64,000 bases of DNA from contig NZ_JAHWDQ010000003.1 of NCBI RefSeq assembly GCF_019312595.1, positions 248,001 to 312,000 of the forward strand, read 5' to 3'. The translations under genes and the position numbers were made by a program. Under the pieces are notes generated by a model. That model saw nothing but the letters and a program-made list of their open reading frames with translations. It was not told where the DNA came from and ran no database searches. The first letter of the stretch is position 1, and each line of letters starts with the position of its first letter. Shown piece by piece: positions 9,901 through 17,962 of this stretch. The stretch is from Zhongshania aquimaris. Its GTDB lineage: Bacteria > Pseudomonadota > Gammaproteobacteria > Pseudomonadales > Spongiibacteraceae.

Positions 9901-10680
9901 TCCAAGCGTTCGCAGCCACGAGTCGGCCGCTCTGCGCCCGAGACCGTCGCCCTGCGCCAATCGTCGATATGTCGCTAACGCCACTGGATCATGCGGGTTT
10001 TGCCGACTTTGGAATTCGGCAAGGGTAAGCTCAAGTAAAGCAACATCGGGATATTCGCGATTTAGGTCGATCAAGCGAGATAAGACATACGTTTCCTTGC
10101 CTTTGATAACGCTTAAGACATCAAGAAGCTCCAGCTCCAGCTTTAAACTTGGCATACCATCTGGAAAAAGCGCTTTATATATTGCAAGTGCATCACCGTA
10201 ACGAGCCGCGCGCCGAAAAATACGCGCTTGCTGCAAAGCATTTCGTTTGGAACTCATACTTAAGATGTAGGCTGACAATTGGCGCGTCGCCAAGGAGTCC
10301 GGATCAGCTAATTTTCTCGCCGCTAAAATTGCCTTCGCCCGATCCACATCATCATTGATTAAGGCTTTTTGCGCCTGAAAAAAAAACGCCGCAGGATGAT
10401 TTGGTTCTAGCAACAACAAGCGGTCTAAGGCGCTTTCTAATAAGTCAGGTTTTTCCAGCGCATCGGCCAATTGCATTCGCTTTACTAAATCAGCAACTAC
10501 CGGGTCATCGCCAAACTTGTCACTTTCATTGCGTTCAAATGCCTGACTATCCACGCTTTCAAAGCCAAATTCAGCCGGCGACGACTGCTCGGAACTAGGT
10601 GAAGCACTAAAAAACCACTGATATAGCAAACCGGAAAGTAGCAAGAAGACCGCAAAGTATACCCAACGCCACAACTTCAA
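6919..10680 (-). CDS. bcsC: Cellulose export protein BcsC (TPR + outer-membrane porin)
   Basis: About 1253 residues, the usual BcsC size. An N-terminal hydrophobic segment (WVYFAVFLLLSGLL) is followed by roughly 900 residues of TPR repeats, for example PSNPETYVGLADLAIANAK and HDRALHYFKNAARYNQNP. A C-terminal BCSC_C beta-barrel starts near DGYIKFGIDHNFRSGS and ends with ...YAKYTFNDRW. BcsC carries the glucan through the periplasm and across the outer membrane. The start is placed at TTG 10680, which gives a TTGA overlap with bcsZ and has GGGGT 7 nt upstream. Alternatives at GTG 10689 or TTG 10701 would add three or seven residues. It is the last canonical gene of bcsRQABZC. Confidence 0.93.
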   Translation of the reverse strand: MKLWRWVYFAVFLLLSGLLYQWFFSASPSSEQSSPAEFGFESVDSQAFERNESDKFGDDPVVADLVKRMQLADALEKPDLLESALDRLLLLEPNHPAAFFFQAQKALINDDVDRAKAILAARKLADPDSLATRQLSAYILSMSSKRNALQQARIFRRAARYGDALAIYKALFPDGMPSLKLELELLDVLSVIKGKETYVLSRLIDLNREYPDVALLELTLAEFQSRQNPHDPVALATYRRLAQGDGLGRRAADSWLRTLGRLPLGSAVLADYALLAERYPADLDIQNSYRNVLKLQAEERERLKDPYYRAKKQGLALLEANRVTEAEPLLRYALRGRSEDAEVNGGVGTVYMRRGDHDRALHYFKNAARYNQNPDMNSKWASLIKASSYWSSLRRAEAYIKSGRYQQAQQELNIALEIDPSNPETYVGLADLAIANAKPLTADVYYLEALRRDSSNRSALWGRVQLRQAVSGRRAALELAETEYSAPQRRRIAEQLQILRIDEDLEALAGINPQRNRDGYIAAINRVLARQPRSPWQRSDLANGLVTVGEQARGDALMADWADKDKSAEMRFAYGLYLSARGDVKRAVSVLESIPADQRSAAMQSNLMRLSLEQNLAGMQAPISDNSVERSRQLDQLISQYQSQAIALLRLAEMCVDLDERERAEDIARRLVPEDSWAFESQLDYGRLLLSLDQFDQFMRWQQRLRAESDSPAEQAQLDDLSLEYDLARAKYYTERGDMIIAYSMYQRAAEHTGAGQLSARISLLKMSVKMANQAELSAQSDAILQDGDSLSSGDIIDIAQLLHDADATSERDRYMTLLETRGDLSAQQLRQAMLLEKSARDWDASEKYAYAALQQVRVEDNPALATQQLSQKQLYQLADDDYWLTSSVKSTIDDIRERRDGYIKFGIDHNFRSGSDTTSQIPVEVRWPVPSLDGHLLFRVDYVSAKSGTVDYLEPGASPPTTITRLPFSESARGMAIGIGWEADTWHADIGTTPIGFRESNIVGSAGVKGSLGDVGWNAVLSQRPEVSSTLSYAGMEVPLGANFAGAEWGGVILSGAKLGLSYDLGGANGYWASLQYHLITGNQVADNTRIGLLGGVYHRLIDEEDRKFRVGLNVLHFQYDKNLSEDTLQHGSYFSPQNYISVSLPVRYFGRHGSKWSYLLGASISNSWSSEDAPYLLGTGSSSGGGFGYSLEAALEKRVSKRWYVGLAADIQRADFYEPNHVVMYAKYTFNDRWQPIWTPPEPPIPYSDFD

Positions 10681-11810
10681 GACTGACACCCCGTCTGCCA
10701 AGCAGTATGCAGCGCGCCATCCTTAGAAAACTGGAAATAGTTTTGATCCCAACCAACACCAAACAAGGCCAACACCGAACTGTAGTAGCGCTCGTTTTCT
10801 GTGGCATTAGCTAGCAAACCAGCGGCGCGTTCGCGCTGCTGGATAAGCGTTTCCTTTTTATCGTACTGTGTCAAAAATGGTAGCAAGGCCGCTGAAAATC
10901 CCGCCGGGCCGGTACCTGAATACACACCCGTACTGGTATTAATTTCCTCAGGGGGTCCATCATTTTTCTCTACGGCGTCGGCCATTGGTTTCATCGCCAA
11001 AATCAGCGTTGGCTTTTGCGGATGTGAATCGGCTAGCATACCAACCCATAAATAGTTACGAATCGCATCATAACTTCCCACATCCAATACCCAGTTGGCA
11101 GCACTGCTCCCAGCAGGTATTTTTACCCAATCGGGGGAATAGCCCTTTGGCATGGATTGTAAGAGTAGCTTATATGCACTCGCAGACACCTTATCCCAGT
11201 TTTTTTGCGGATAAAGCGTGGCAAAACGATCTAATATTTGCAGCGGCGCATAGCTCGGATTCACTCGAAACTCGCCATCGCTAGCAAACCCCATTGGGGC
11301 CGGTAACAGGCTCAATCCTAAGCTGGGTATATCTACCACTTCATAGCGCCGTATTTGCTCTAGTAATAAATAGCCCAGCGAAGCGTAATAATAGTGATGC
11401 CAAAGTCGCCCCGCCTCGATCAAGCTATAGGCGATCCAAAGGTCAGAATCCGACGCTGAATTATTGTCGAGAACACCGTATTTCTTGCCACCCCGCGAGG
11501 AGTCTTCTGAATCGAGCCGCCCCCACAACCACGCAGGTAAATAAGCAGCTAGATCGCCTCCCGCCAACTCCCGCTGCGTCCAGCCCAGCACTTGATCAAA
11601 ACTGCTTCTGTCATTTGCCACCAAAGCAAAAAACATCGCATAAGACTGCCCCTCTGAGGTCGTAATATGACGAGGATCACTGCGATCTATTACCCGGCCA
11701 TTTTCGATGTAAGCTGCCTTAAACGACTCCCAGTGGGGCCACTCGCAAAGTGGATCAGCCGACGCTGGAAACGCAAGCAGTACACTTATGAACAGCAGAG
11801 CATACTTCAC
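10677..11810 (-). CDS. bcsZ: Periplasmic endoglucanase BcsZ (GH8)
   Basis: The 377-residue protein has a cleavable signal peptide (AFPASA, mature from about residue 19) and the GH8 signature: TTSEGQSYAM with the presumed general acid Glu53, and ASDSDLWIAY with Asp121/Asp123. BcsZ trims or hydrolyses beta-1,4-glucan and is needed for efficient cellulose secretion in other bacteria. The start is GTG 11810, sharing one base with the TAG stop of bcsB (TAGTG). Its stop shares four bases with the bcsC start. Order bcsB-bcsZ-bcsC is canonical. Confidence 0.94.
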   Translation of the reverse strand: MKYALLFISVLLAFPASADPLCEWPHWESFKAAYIENGRVIDRSDPRHITTSEGQSYAMFFALVANDRSSFDQVLGWTQRELAGGDLAAYLPAWLWGRLDSEDSSRGGKKYGVLDNNSASDSDLWIAYSLIEAGRLWHHYYYASLGYLLLEQIRRYEVVDIPSLGLSLLPAPMGFASDGEFRVNPSYAPLQILDRFATLYPQKNWDKVSASAYKLLLQSMPKGYSPDWVKIPAGSSAANWVLDVGSYDAIRNYLWVGMLADSHPQKPTLILAMKPMADAVEKNDGPPEEINTSTGVYSGTGPAGFSAALLPFLTQYDKKETLIQQRERAAGLLANATENERYYSSVLALFGVGWDQNYFQFSKDGALHTAWQTGCQS

Positions 11811-14071
11811 TATTCATCCTCGCCCGCACGCAAACGCATCGCCGCAATCTGATTAAGAATTCGCCATATCACGATTACCAACATAGTAATGAGCAATGCT
11901 GCGCACGCCAATAAGATGAAAGGATGTTCTGAAAAGTGGTACCAAATTAGCTGCCATATCGGGAGCTTGCCAACATAGTAACGCTCACCAACCAGATAGC
12001 TGTTGACCCGGTCTTCGCGAAACACCGCGACCGAACCGAACATCGCCGAAATTTTGCCACTATCGTTAAATGCAGCGCTGACCTTCGCAAGATCATCAGT
12101 CGTAGCCGCCATCACTGAAATTACACTCCGACCGGGTGTGTAAGGGGATTCGGCGCCCACCACGGCGGCTAGACCACCTGTAGCACTCACATTCACATTG
12201 TCCGCAACTTCATTATCAATTGCGCGGCCATTCTCACCTATATTCAATGACGCTTGGCGATTGCGAACGGGAATAGAGATAACCCGCTCTGTTTCACTCA
12301 ATATCATCGGCAAGGCATCGGAGTCAGCCATTGCGGTGCGCAGCGCTGGTGTAACACTAATCGCAAGAATATCCTTATCTTTTAATTGTGCCGGAACCCA
12401 GTCATTCACGACCTCCACGCCCACCGCCGGATAGCCAGAGCTAGCGCCAATAAAGCCCAATAACTGAAGATAGGTTTCTATCTCTCTGGTGTTTAGCTCA
12501 CTGGGAAGCACTACAACTGTTTCGCTTAAATCCGCCATGCGTGTAAATGGAAAGCCCGCGTTTGCAAATGCACGCAAGCTCGGCATCTCGATGTAGTGCG
12601 GGTAGCCAGAAAAGTCCAAGCTAGAACTGCCGTCTACTACCGCGTTTGGCGGCGCTGCCGGAACGGTTTTACAAGCCCCATTGCTGACACTAGAGAAAGC
12701 AAACTGAAATTCTAACTGATTCTTACTGCCGACTTTAAACGCCGGAATTCGAACCAGTTCACCACCGGCAAGACTATCGGCAACAAGTGGAATTCGAACT
12801 CGATTTTCGCTGCCACTGACACCACTTTTAGTTAAATTAAATGCCTCTACAAACTGCTTATTAATCGACACACTCATACGCGAGCCGTCGTAATCCTCCG
12901 ACATCGGAGAGTAGCGATACTCCAGATCCATTGGAATTCCGCGACTCCGCCAGGTAAATAAATCAGGTGGCAGCTGCAAGTTAATTTTAACCGCTGAGGC
13001 ATTTCGCCCTACAACTTGTAAGTCCTGCTTATTATTGACTAATTCAGAGAACAAGACCTTTCTATCTGTGCGCACCCAATTTGGCGCATCGTAAGGCCTA
13101 CGCGGCTTAATTTGCAGCGCCCTATTTATCTCCGCCAACGATCCAGTAAGTAGCGAATTCCCCAATGCCAAACCCTTTACGGCCGTTAACAATTCTGAAG
13201 TATCGCTGCCCATGATAAGCAAAAGCTTGCTATAGGGATTCTCAGGATGACTAATAAGCTGCAGAGTGGGTTTATTTACAGGCGGAAAATCCTTTAAAAA
13301 TGCCGGCCGCTGGTCGTTTGTCATGAAAACCAAGGCGTGCTGTTGCTGGTTAGGCACAGCATCAATCTGCACTGGAAACTCAGCGCCGCGCCACTGCGAC
13401 AGAGCGCCAAAATAAGAGGCGGTGATACCGGCAGACTTAACGAGTTCAATACTGGGGGAATTGGGCAGAACCACCGGCAATACTAATTTCGTAAATTCCC
13501 TTTCATCAAAAAACGGCGCGGGAAGAAAGCCCAGTTCATTGCGTAGGCGAATTTTTTGCGACGTGATACGCAAGCGACTACTTTTACTTATCTCTGCCCA
13601 AATACTTTGATCGTCAGGATTCCAACATTCAAGGTCCAGGTGGCCAACAAGCTCAATGCGAATCTGGTTATAATTTGCAAAATACCGCGAATCCAACGGT
13701 ATTGTTGCACCGCTCATCTGCCCCTGTTTGCCTTCTTCGACGGCAATAACCTTCATTAATTCCTGATTAAAATACACCTTTAGATGGGAATATTTCGCCT
13801 GCAGGGCCGGTGAACTAGTAAAACGTAGATCGAACTCCCCGCCGGTAATCACTTCATCGAGCCGCGAGCCAAAGCCGATATGGGTGTCGCTTTTACTGCC
13901 TTGCAATTCAATCGAGCCGCCATAACCGATATCACTTAGCGGAAAGTCACGCTCTATAATCGGAGGCTCTTCGTCGACCAATGTCGACAACGGTTCTCCG
14001 TAGGAAAACGGTGAAAGCATTATTAGCGCTAACACGAAGATATCTATAATACGGACTCTAGCAATACTCAT
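11810..14071 (-). CDS. bcsB: Cellulose synthase regulatory subunit BcsB
   Basis: A 753-residue periplasmic protein anchored by a C-terminal membrane helix (FILLACAALLITMLVIVIW, near residue 725). It has a signal peptide at the N-terminus. Tandem carbohydrate-binding-like and flavodoxin-like segments are recognisable from YGGSIELQGSKSD and LGFLPAPFFDERE. BcsB forms the inner-membrane complex with BcsA and guides the nascent glucan. It starts at ATG 14071, overlapping the bcsA TGA by four bases (ATGA), so translation is coupled. Length and position agree with the family. Confidence 0.93.
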   Translation of the reverse strand: MSIARVRIIDIFVLALIMLSPFSYGEPLSTLVDEEPPIIERDFPLSDIGYGGSIELQGSKSDTHIGFGSRLDEVITGGEFDLRFTSSPALQAKYSHLKVYFNQELMKVIAVEEGKQGQMSGATIPLDSRYFANYNQIRIELVGHLDLECWNPDDQSIWAEISKSSRLRITSQKIRLRNELGFLPAPFFDEREFTKLVLPVVLPNSPSIELVKSAGITASYFGALSQWRGAEFPVQIDAVPNQQQHALVFMTNDQRPAFLKDFPPVNKPTLQLISHPENPYSKLLLIMGSDTSELLTAVKGLALGNSLLTGSLAEINRALQIKPRRPYDAPNWVRTDRKVLFSELVNNKQDLQVVGRNASAVKINLQLPPDLFTWRSRGIPMDLEYRYSPMSEDYDGSRMSVSINKQFVEAFNLTKSGVSGSENRVRIPLVADSLAGGELVRIPAFKVGSKNQLEFQFAFSSVSNGACKTVPAAPPNAVVDGSSSLDFSGYPHYIEMPSLRAFANAGFPFTRMADLSETVVVLPSELNTREIETYLQLLGFIGASSGYPAVGVEVVNDWVPAQLKDKDILAISVTPALRTAMADSDALPMILSETERVISIPVRNRQASLNIGENGRAIDNEVADNVNVSATGGLAAVVGAESPYTPGRSVISVMAATTDDLAKVSAAFNDSGKISAMFGSVAVFREDRVNSYLVGERYYVGKLPIWQLIWYHFSEHPFILLACAALLITMLVIVIWRILNQIAAMRLRAGEDE

Positions 14072-16728
14072 AGCTGTTCTGCTCTCGGCAACGCTTTTCT
14101 AGGACTAAAGGAAGATAAATATTTAAAACGCCTCACCAACCACCGCGCTATATCGGGAAATGGCCGCGGCGCCAAGGCAAATAGACGTCGATAGCCGTAT
14201 ACCGCAGCGCGGAAAACCGCAGCCATACTTGCCATTGGACGATCATAGTCATAGGAATCCTGCCACTTCACCCAGGTATCTGCTCGGGCGAAGGTACACT
14301 GCACAAAATCAGTCATTTGTTCGGTACTCAGCGGTTTCAGATGCAAGCCCATAGCATTATCTAGGGTGTAAACACTGCGCATTGGAAAGGTAAACTCGCG
14401 ATTAGCTCGCATTAAAATAATGTCAATATCGAACTGGCCACGGGGCAATCTACTCATGTCCTGCACGGCAACTCGAAGGCCTTCTAGTGAAAAATCCATC
14501 ACAGTCGCCTGAATGAGATGACCACTATTCAACCTCACCTTCGCGGGTATATTCGTGTCTACTCGATGGACTCGACGTACCTGTTTCATTTCTGAGGCAA
14601 CGGCAACCGCACTGCCAATAATCAAAACGTTGTAGAGCGTCCAGGTCATATTGACGATAACAGCGCCGATTTCGTTCTCCGGACCATTAAAATAACGATA
14701 TAAACCAAAACCCAAACCTATAAAATTGGCGAGAACAAGTAACATATACGGTTTAGATATAACCCAATCGTAATAGGAGTTTTCGACTAGGCCGCCCTTT
14801 GCGGTAACATTGAAACTACCTTTTTTAGGTGCAAACAGAGCGACTGTGGTTGGTCGCGCAATATACCAAGACAGAACAACCTCATAGACTTCACCCCAAA
14901 AGGAATAGCGATATTTTCCCTGCATCCGCGAATTGGTAATACTGGAATGCAGTATATGAGGCAGTACATACAAGACCAGAACCATCGCCGGCGCGTATAT
15001 TACATAGGCGTGAAAAATCAAAAAGGCCAATGGCGCCGTTAAGAATATCAAGCGCGGAATACCCGACAAAAAGTGCAGCATTGCGTTTAAATAACAGAGC
15101 CGTTGCTGCCATTTTAGTCCTGGGCCAAACAGCGGATTATCGGTTCGCAGTATCTGCGCCATCCCCCTCGCCCACCGAATACGCTGACCTATATGTGCCG
15201 ACAAGGTTTCGGTGGCCAAACCCGCCGACAGTGGCGCTCGTAAATAGGCAGAGTGGTATCCGCGACGATGCAATCGCAAGGATGTATGGGCGTCCTCGGT
15301 TACCGTCTCTACGGCGATACCGCCTACCTCCTCTAATGGTCCGCGCCGCAATATTGCACAGGAGCCGCAGAAAAAGGTGCTATTCCAGAGGTCATTACCA
15401 TCTTGTATTAAGCCGTAAAATAGCCCGCCTTCGTTCGGCACTTTTCGGAAGTTAGACAAATTGCGCTCAAAGGGGTCCGGCGAAAAAAAGTGGTGTGGTG
15501 TCTGTATTAATGCGAGTTTCGGATCCTTTAAAAACCAGCCCATACTTATTTGTAAAAAAACACGGGTGGGAATGTGGTCACAATCAAATATCGCGACATA
15601 TTCACCGCTGGTTTGTGCCAAGGCGTAATTGATGTTGCCCGCTTTCGCGTGATTATTGGTCGGCCGCCGGATATAGCCCACACCAACTTCTGCGGCAAAG
15701 TCTTTGAAACTATCGCGCTTGCCATCATCCAGAATATGAATATGTAGCTTCTCTTTAGGCCAGTCTAAGCCCAAGCAGGCGTATACCGTTGCCCGCACGA
15801 CACTCAAATCCTCATTATATGAAGGAATCATAATGTCGACACTTGGCCATTCGCGAGAGTCAGCGGGTAAGGCGACGGTGCCTCGGTGCAGCGGCCGGAT
15901 GTTTTGCACATAACCCAACAACATAACAAGCCAGGCGTAGGCCTCCGCCATTAGCAAACCAATGCCAAAAACCAGCCCAATTGGGTCATCAAAATTTAAG
16001 GTCGAGGTGCAGCGCCACCAGACGTATCTGCCGGAAACAAGCAGTGATATCCCCACCATTAACATCAGCGGCAGGTGGCCGGGAACACGGTTGAGTGCGT
16101 ATGCAAGAAGGAACAAAAGGCTGACGAAAATAAATTGATCTTCGACTGTCAGTGGCACAGTGAAACTCATCAGCGCCAATATGACTAATAAGACCCCGAC
16201 TATGGTTCTCGCTAGCGCTGTCAGAAAAACAGGCTTTTTCGATGGTGTCTTACTTGTACTCGTAGATTGCGACTCGAGCTGCTGAATGTAACGGCTCATA
16301 CTCCGTGTAAGTACATTAGCAAACAGCAGCGCCTTACATTTAGAGATAAAACGCCATAGCAATGTTAAAGGCTCGTCGGAAGGCTGTTCCCCGCCGTCGA
16401 CACCTATTCGGGTTCGTGCCGGAGGCGACTGCCGAACAACGATTACCCAGCAGAGCTGAATCAGGAATCGAAATAGATCACTAACCCGAGGCCGACTAAA
16501 ATTGATATGGGGAAAATAGACCAGAGGCAATTTCCAGCTTTCCACACCGGCGATGGTCGGTTTTAGAAACACAAAACACAGGCTCAGCCAGAGCGGGACC
16601 ACTATAAAGCCGGCCAGTCGAAAGGGTTTAAGTCCACGAAATGCGAGCATTCGGCTAGCGTAATAGCGCCTCATTACCGGTATGAGCTCCGCGGAATTCA
16701 ACTCGCTGATGTCAACCACCTTAGGCAT
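14068..16728 (-). CDS. bcsA: Cellulose synthase catalytic subunit BcsA
   Basis: An 886-residue multi-pass GT2 synthase. Catalytic landmarks are all present: DDG near 334, DCD near 382-384, FFCGSCAILRR, TED near 477-479 and the QRIRW (QxxRW) motif near 515. The C-terminal PilZ domain has RRVHR at about 718-722 and DFSLEG near 745, the c-di-GMP-binding pair, so activation by c-di-GMP is expected. It polymerises UDP-glucose into beta-1,4-glucan and translocates it through the inner membrane. The start is ATG 16728, with GAGG 9 nt upstream and an 8-bp overlap with bcsQ. A GTG 15 nt upstream is possible. Confidence 0.96.
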   Translation of the reverse strand: MPKVVDISELNSAELIPVMRRYYASRMLAFRGLKPFRLAGFIVVPLWLSLCFVFLKPTIAGVESWKLPLVYFPHINFSRPRVSDLFRFLIQLCWVIVVRQSPPARTRIGVDGGEQPSDEPLTLLWRFISKCKALLFANVLTRSMSRYIQQLESQSTSTSKTPSKKPVFLTALARTIVGVLLVILALMSFTVPLTVEDQFIFVSLLFLLAYALNRVPGHLPLMLMVGISLLVSGRYVWWRCTSTLNFDDPIGLVFGIGLLMAEAYAWLVMLLGYVQNIRPLHRGTVALPADSREWPSVDIMIPSYNEDLSVVRATVYACLGLDWPKEKLHIHILDDGKRDSFKDFAAEVGVGYIRRPTNNHAKAGNINYALAQTSGEYVAIFDCDHIPTRVFLQISMGWFLKDPKLALIQTPHHFFSPDPFERNLSNFRKVPNEGGLFYGLIQDGNDLWNSTFFCGSCAILRRGPLEEVGGIAVETVTEDAHTSLRLHRRGYHSAYLRAPLSAGLATETLSAHIGQRIRWARGMAQILRTDNPLFGPGLKWQQRLCYLNAMLHFLSGIPRLIFLTAPLAFLIFHAYVIYAPAMVLVLYVLPHILHSSITNSRMQGKYRYSFWGEVYEVVLSWYIARPTTVALFAPKKGSFNVTAKGGLVENSYYDWVISKPYMLLVLANFIGLGFGLYRYFNGPENEIGAVIVNMTWTLYNVLIIGSAVAVASEMKQVRRVHRVDTNIPAKVRLNSGHLIQATVMDFSLEGLRVAVQDMSRLPRGQFDIDIILMRANREFTFPMRSVYTLDNAMGLHLKPLSTEQMTDFVQCTFARADTWVKWQDSYDYDRPMASMAAVFRAAVYGYRRLFALAPRPFPDIARWLVRRFKYLSSFSPRKALPRAEQL

Positions 16729-17497
16729 TTTCAGCGTCCTCACCTAAACGCCCCAAGCACCATAGCGCTAGAGAATGGTAGTCACTGCTCGCCTGGCTGC
16801 TAGGCATATACGTGTTAACGGCAGTCATATACGCCGCTGCCTCTGGCACAGCGGTGTCGCGGTGAATAGATGCCGGCAAAACCTGCGCCGCAAATTCTGC
16901 TTTTAGCAGTAACTCAATATCCAAACTCAATGCTGAATTGGTATCAACTTCATTGAGAAGATAGAGCTGTTTGTCACCGAGGGTTTCACCATTCAACGCG
17001 GCTTGCTTTAGCAGCCGATACGTACCCAAATCTGGATGGGCAACATAGAAACTAAAATCGGCCAGTTCATATATTGCTTGATAACATTCACTAATCAAGT
17101 TATCGCTGAGTGCTTGCTGGCGATCCACCGGCATGTCAATCAACACCCACTCGTCCTGTCGCACAGCAAATGTATCCGCAATCGATTTTATCGATGACAT
17201 CAACACTTCCCGAAATCGCTTGAATTGATAGGGTGCTAGTTCGCCAAATGGCAAAATACGTCGCCCATCACTAGCCTGGAAAGCACATTGTTTCCAATCC
17301 GCTCCGGTAGCAATTGCTTGCGCCCAACCACTGACAGACTCTTGAGACACACCAAAGTGCAAGCAGAGCTGATTATCTGGATGCAAATCAATTGATAGGG
17401 TCTGCTCGCCTGCATTTTGCAGACTCGCCGCTAAATTTGACACAACCGTCGTTGCGCCAGCGCCACCGCGCTGTCCTGAAATAATAACAAGTGGCAC
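16721..17497 (-). CDS. bcsQ: Cellulose biosynthesis ParA-like protein BcsQ
   Basis: This 258-residue protein is a MinD/ParA-type ATPase. The P-loop at residues 8-17 is GQRGGAGATT, lacking the usual signature lysine, as is also seen in enterobacterial BcsQ. Later motifs are LSIDLHPDNQ and VLIDMPVDRQQ. BcsQ belongs to the cytosolic crown of the cellulose secretion complex with BcsR and BcsE and is linked to polar secretion in Escherichia coli. It begins with GTG at 17497, which shares its first base with the TAG stop of bcsR. Neighbours leave little doubt about the assignment. Confidence 0.9.
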   Translation of the reverse strand: MPLVIISGQRGGAGATTVVSNLAASLQNAGEQTLSIDLHPDNQLCLHFGVSQESVSGWAQAIATGADWKQCAFQASDGRRILPFGELAPYQFKRFREVLMSSIKSIADTFAVRQDEWVLIDMPVDRQQALSDNLISECYQAIYELADFSFYVAHPDLGTYRLLKQAALNGETLGDKQLYLLNEVDTNSALSLDIELLLKAEFAAQVLPASIHRDTAVPEAAAYMTAVNTYMPSSQASSDYHSLALWCLGRLGEDAENA

Positions 17498-17691
17498 TAG
17501 GCAGTTATCCCTATTTTATCATCTTTGCGCAGCGGGGGATGACGCTCCAATCCATTCATATGTGCCAGCGCAGGCCACTTCATCAATATAGAGAGAACGT
17601 ACTCATTCTCACTCAATTCTTGATACCCGGAGGCATCATCACCAAAGGCGCCATATGCGGTATTAATATCGCGGCTACTATTCGACAACAC
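17497..17691 (-). CDS. bcsR: Cellulose biosynthesis protein BcsR
   Basis: A small protein of about 64 residues with the BcsR/YhjR pattern: DASGYQEL near the middle, then NEYVLSILMKWPALAHMN, comparable with the KRWPLLAE ending of enterobacterial BcsR. In E. coli, BcsR pairs with BcsQ and sets the level and assembly of the synthase. The start is uncertain. AGGAG at 17700-17696 points to GTG 17691 (4 nt spacing) or TTG 17688 (7 nt). A GTG at 17703 would place the ribosome site inside the gene. It is the first gene of the minus-strand bcs operon. Confidence 0.8.
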   Translation of the reverse strand: MLSNSSRDINTAYGAFGDDASGYQELSENEYVLSILMKWPALAHMNGLERHPPLRKDDKIGITA

Positions 17692-17703
17692 AGTGCTCCT
17701 CAC

Positions 17704-17962
17704 TGTTTTCCAGCATACGTGAAAGATGCGAATTTAGACTAACGATGATACATGCCTGCTTCCAAATAAGCACTTAAGTAGCTACACCAAGCCACTGAAA
17801 TAGTTTAGTATTTCCAGCATATTAGCTCGAAAAATTGATGTCACAAAGTGTATGGCCTCATAACTCGTCTGCTGGCAAAGGAAATCTCAAATTTTAGACA
17901 CTGATACTGAGAGTACATCGCGTTCACTTGGCATTGCGGACATACCAAGTTACGGCAGCGAA
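17704..17962. promoter_or_regulatory. Divergent promoter region of bcsRQABZC and bcsEFG
   Basis: The 259-bp intergenic region between the two divergent bcs operons must hold both promoters. Two imperfect palindromes resemble the pseudomonad FleQ box GTCAATAAATTGAC: 17826-17839 (CTCGAAAAATTGAT) and 17886-17899 (CTCAAATTTTAGAC, compared in the opposite orientation). Each matches 10 of 14 positions by eye. Given the AT-rich core, chance matches are possible. No convincing -35/-10 pair was picked out. Confidence 0.5.

Noticed and set aside
8079-10028. Several plus-strand open frames inside bcsC
   Set aside because: They are antisense shadows of a long, clearly coding gene with TPR and barrel domains.
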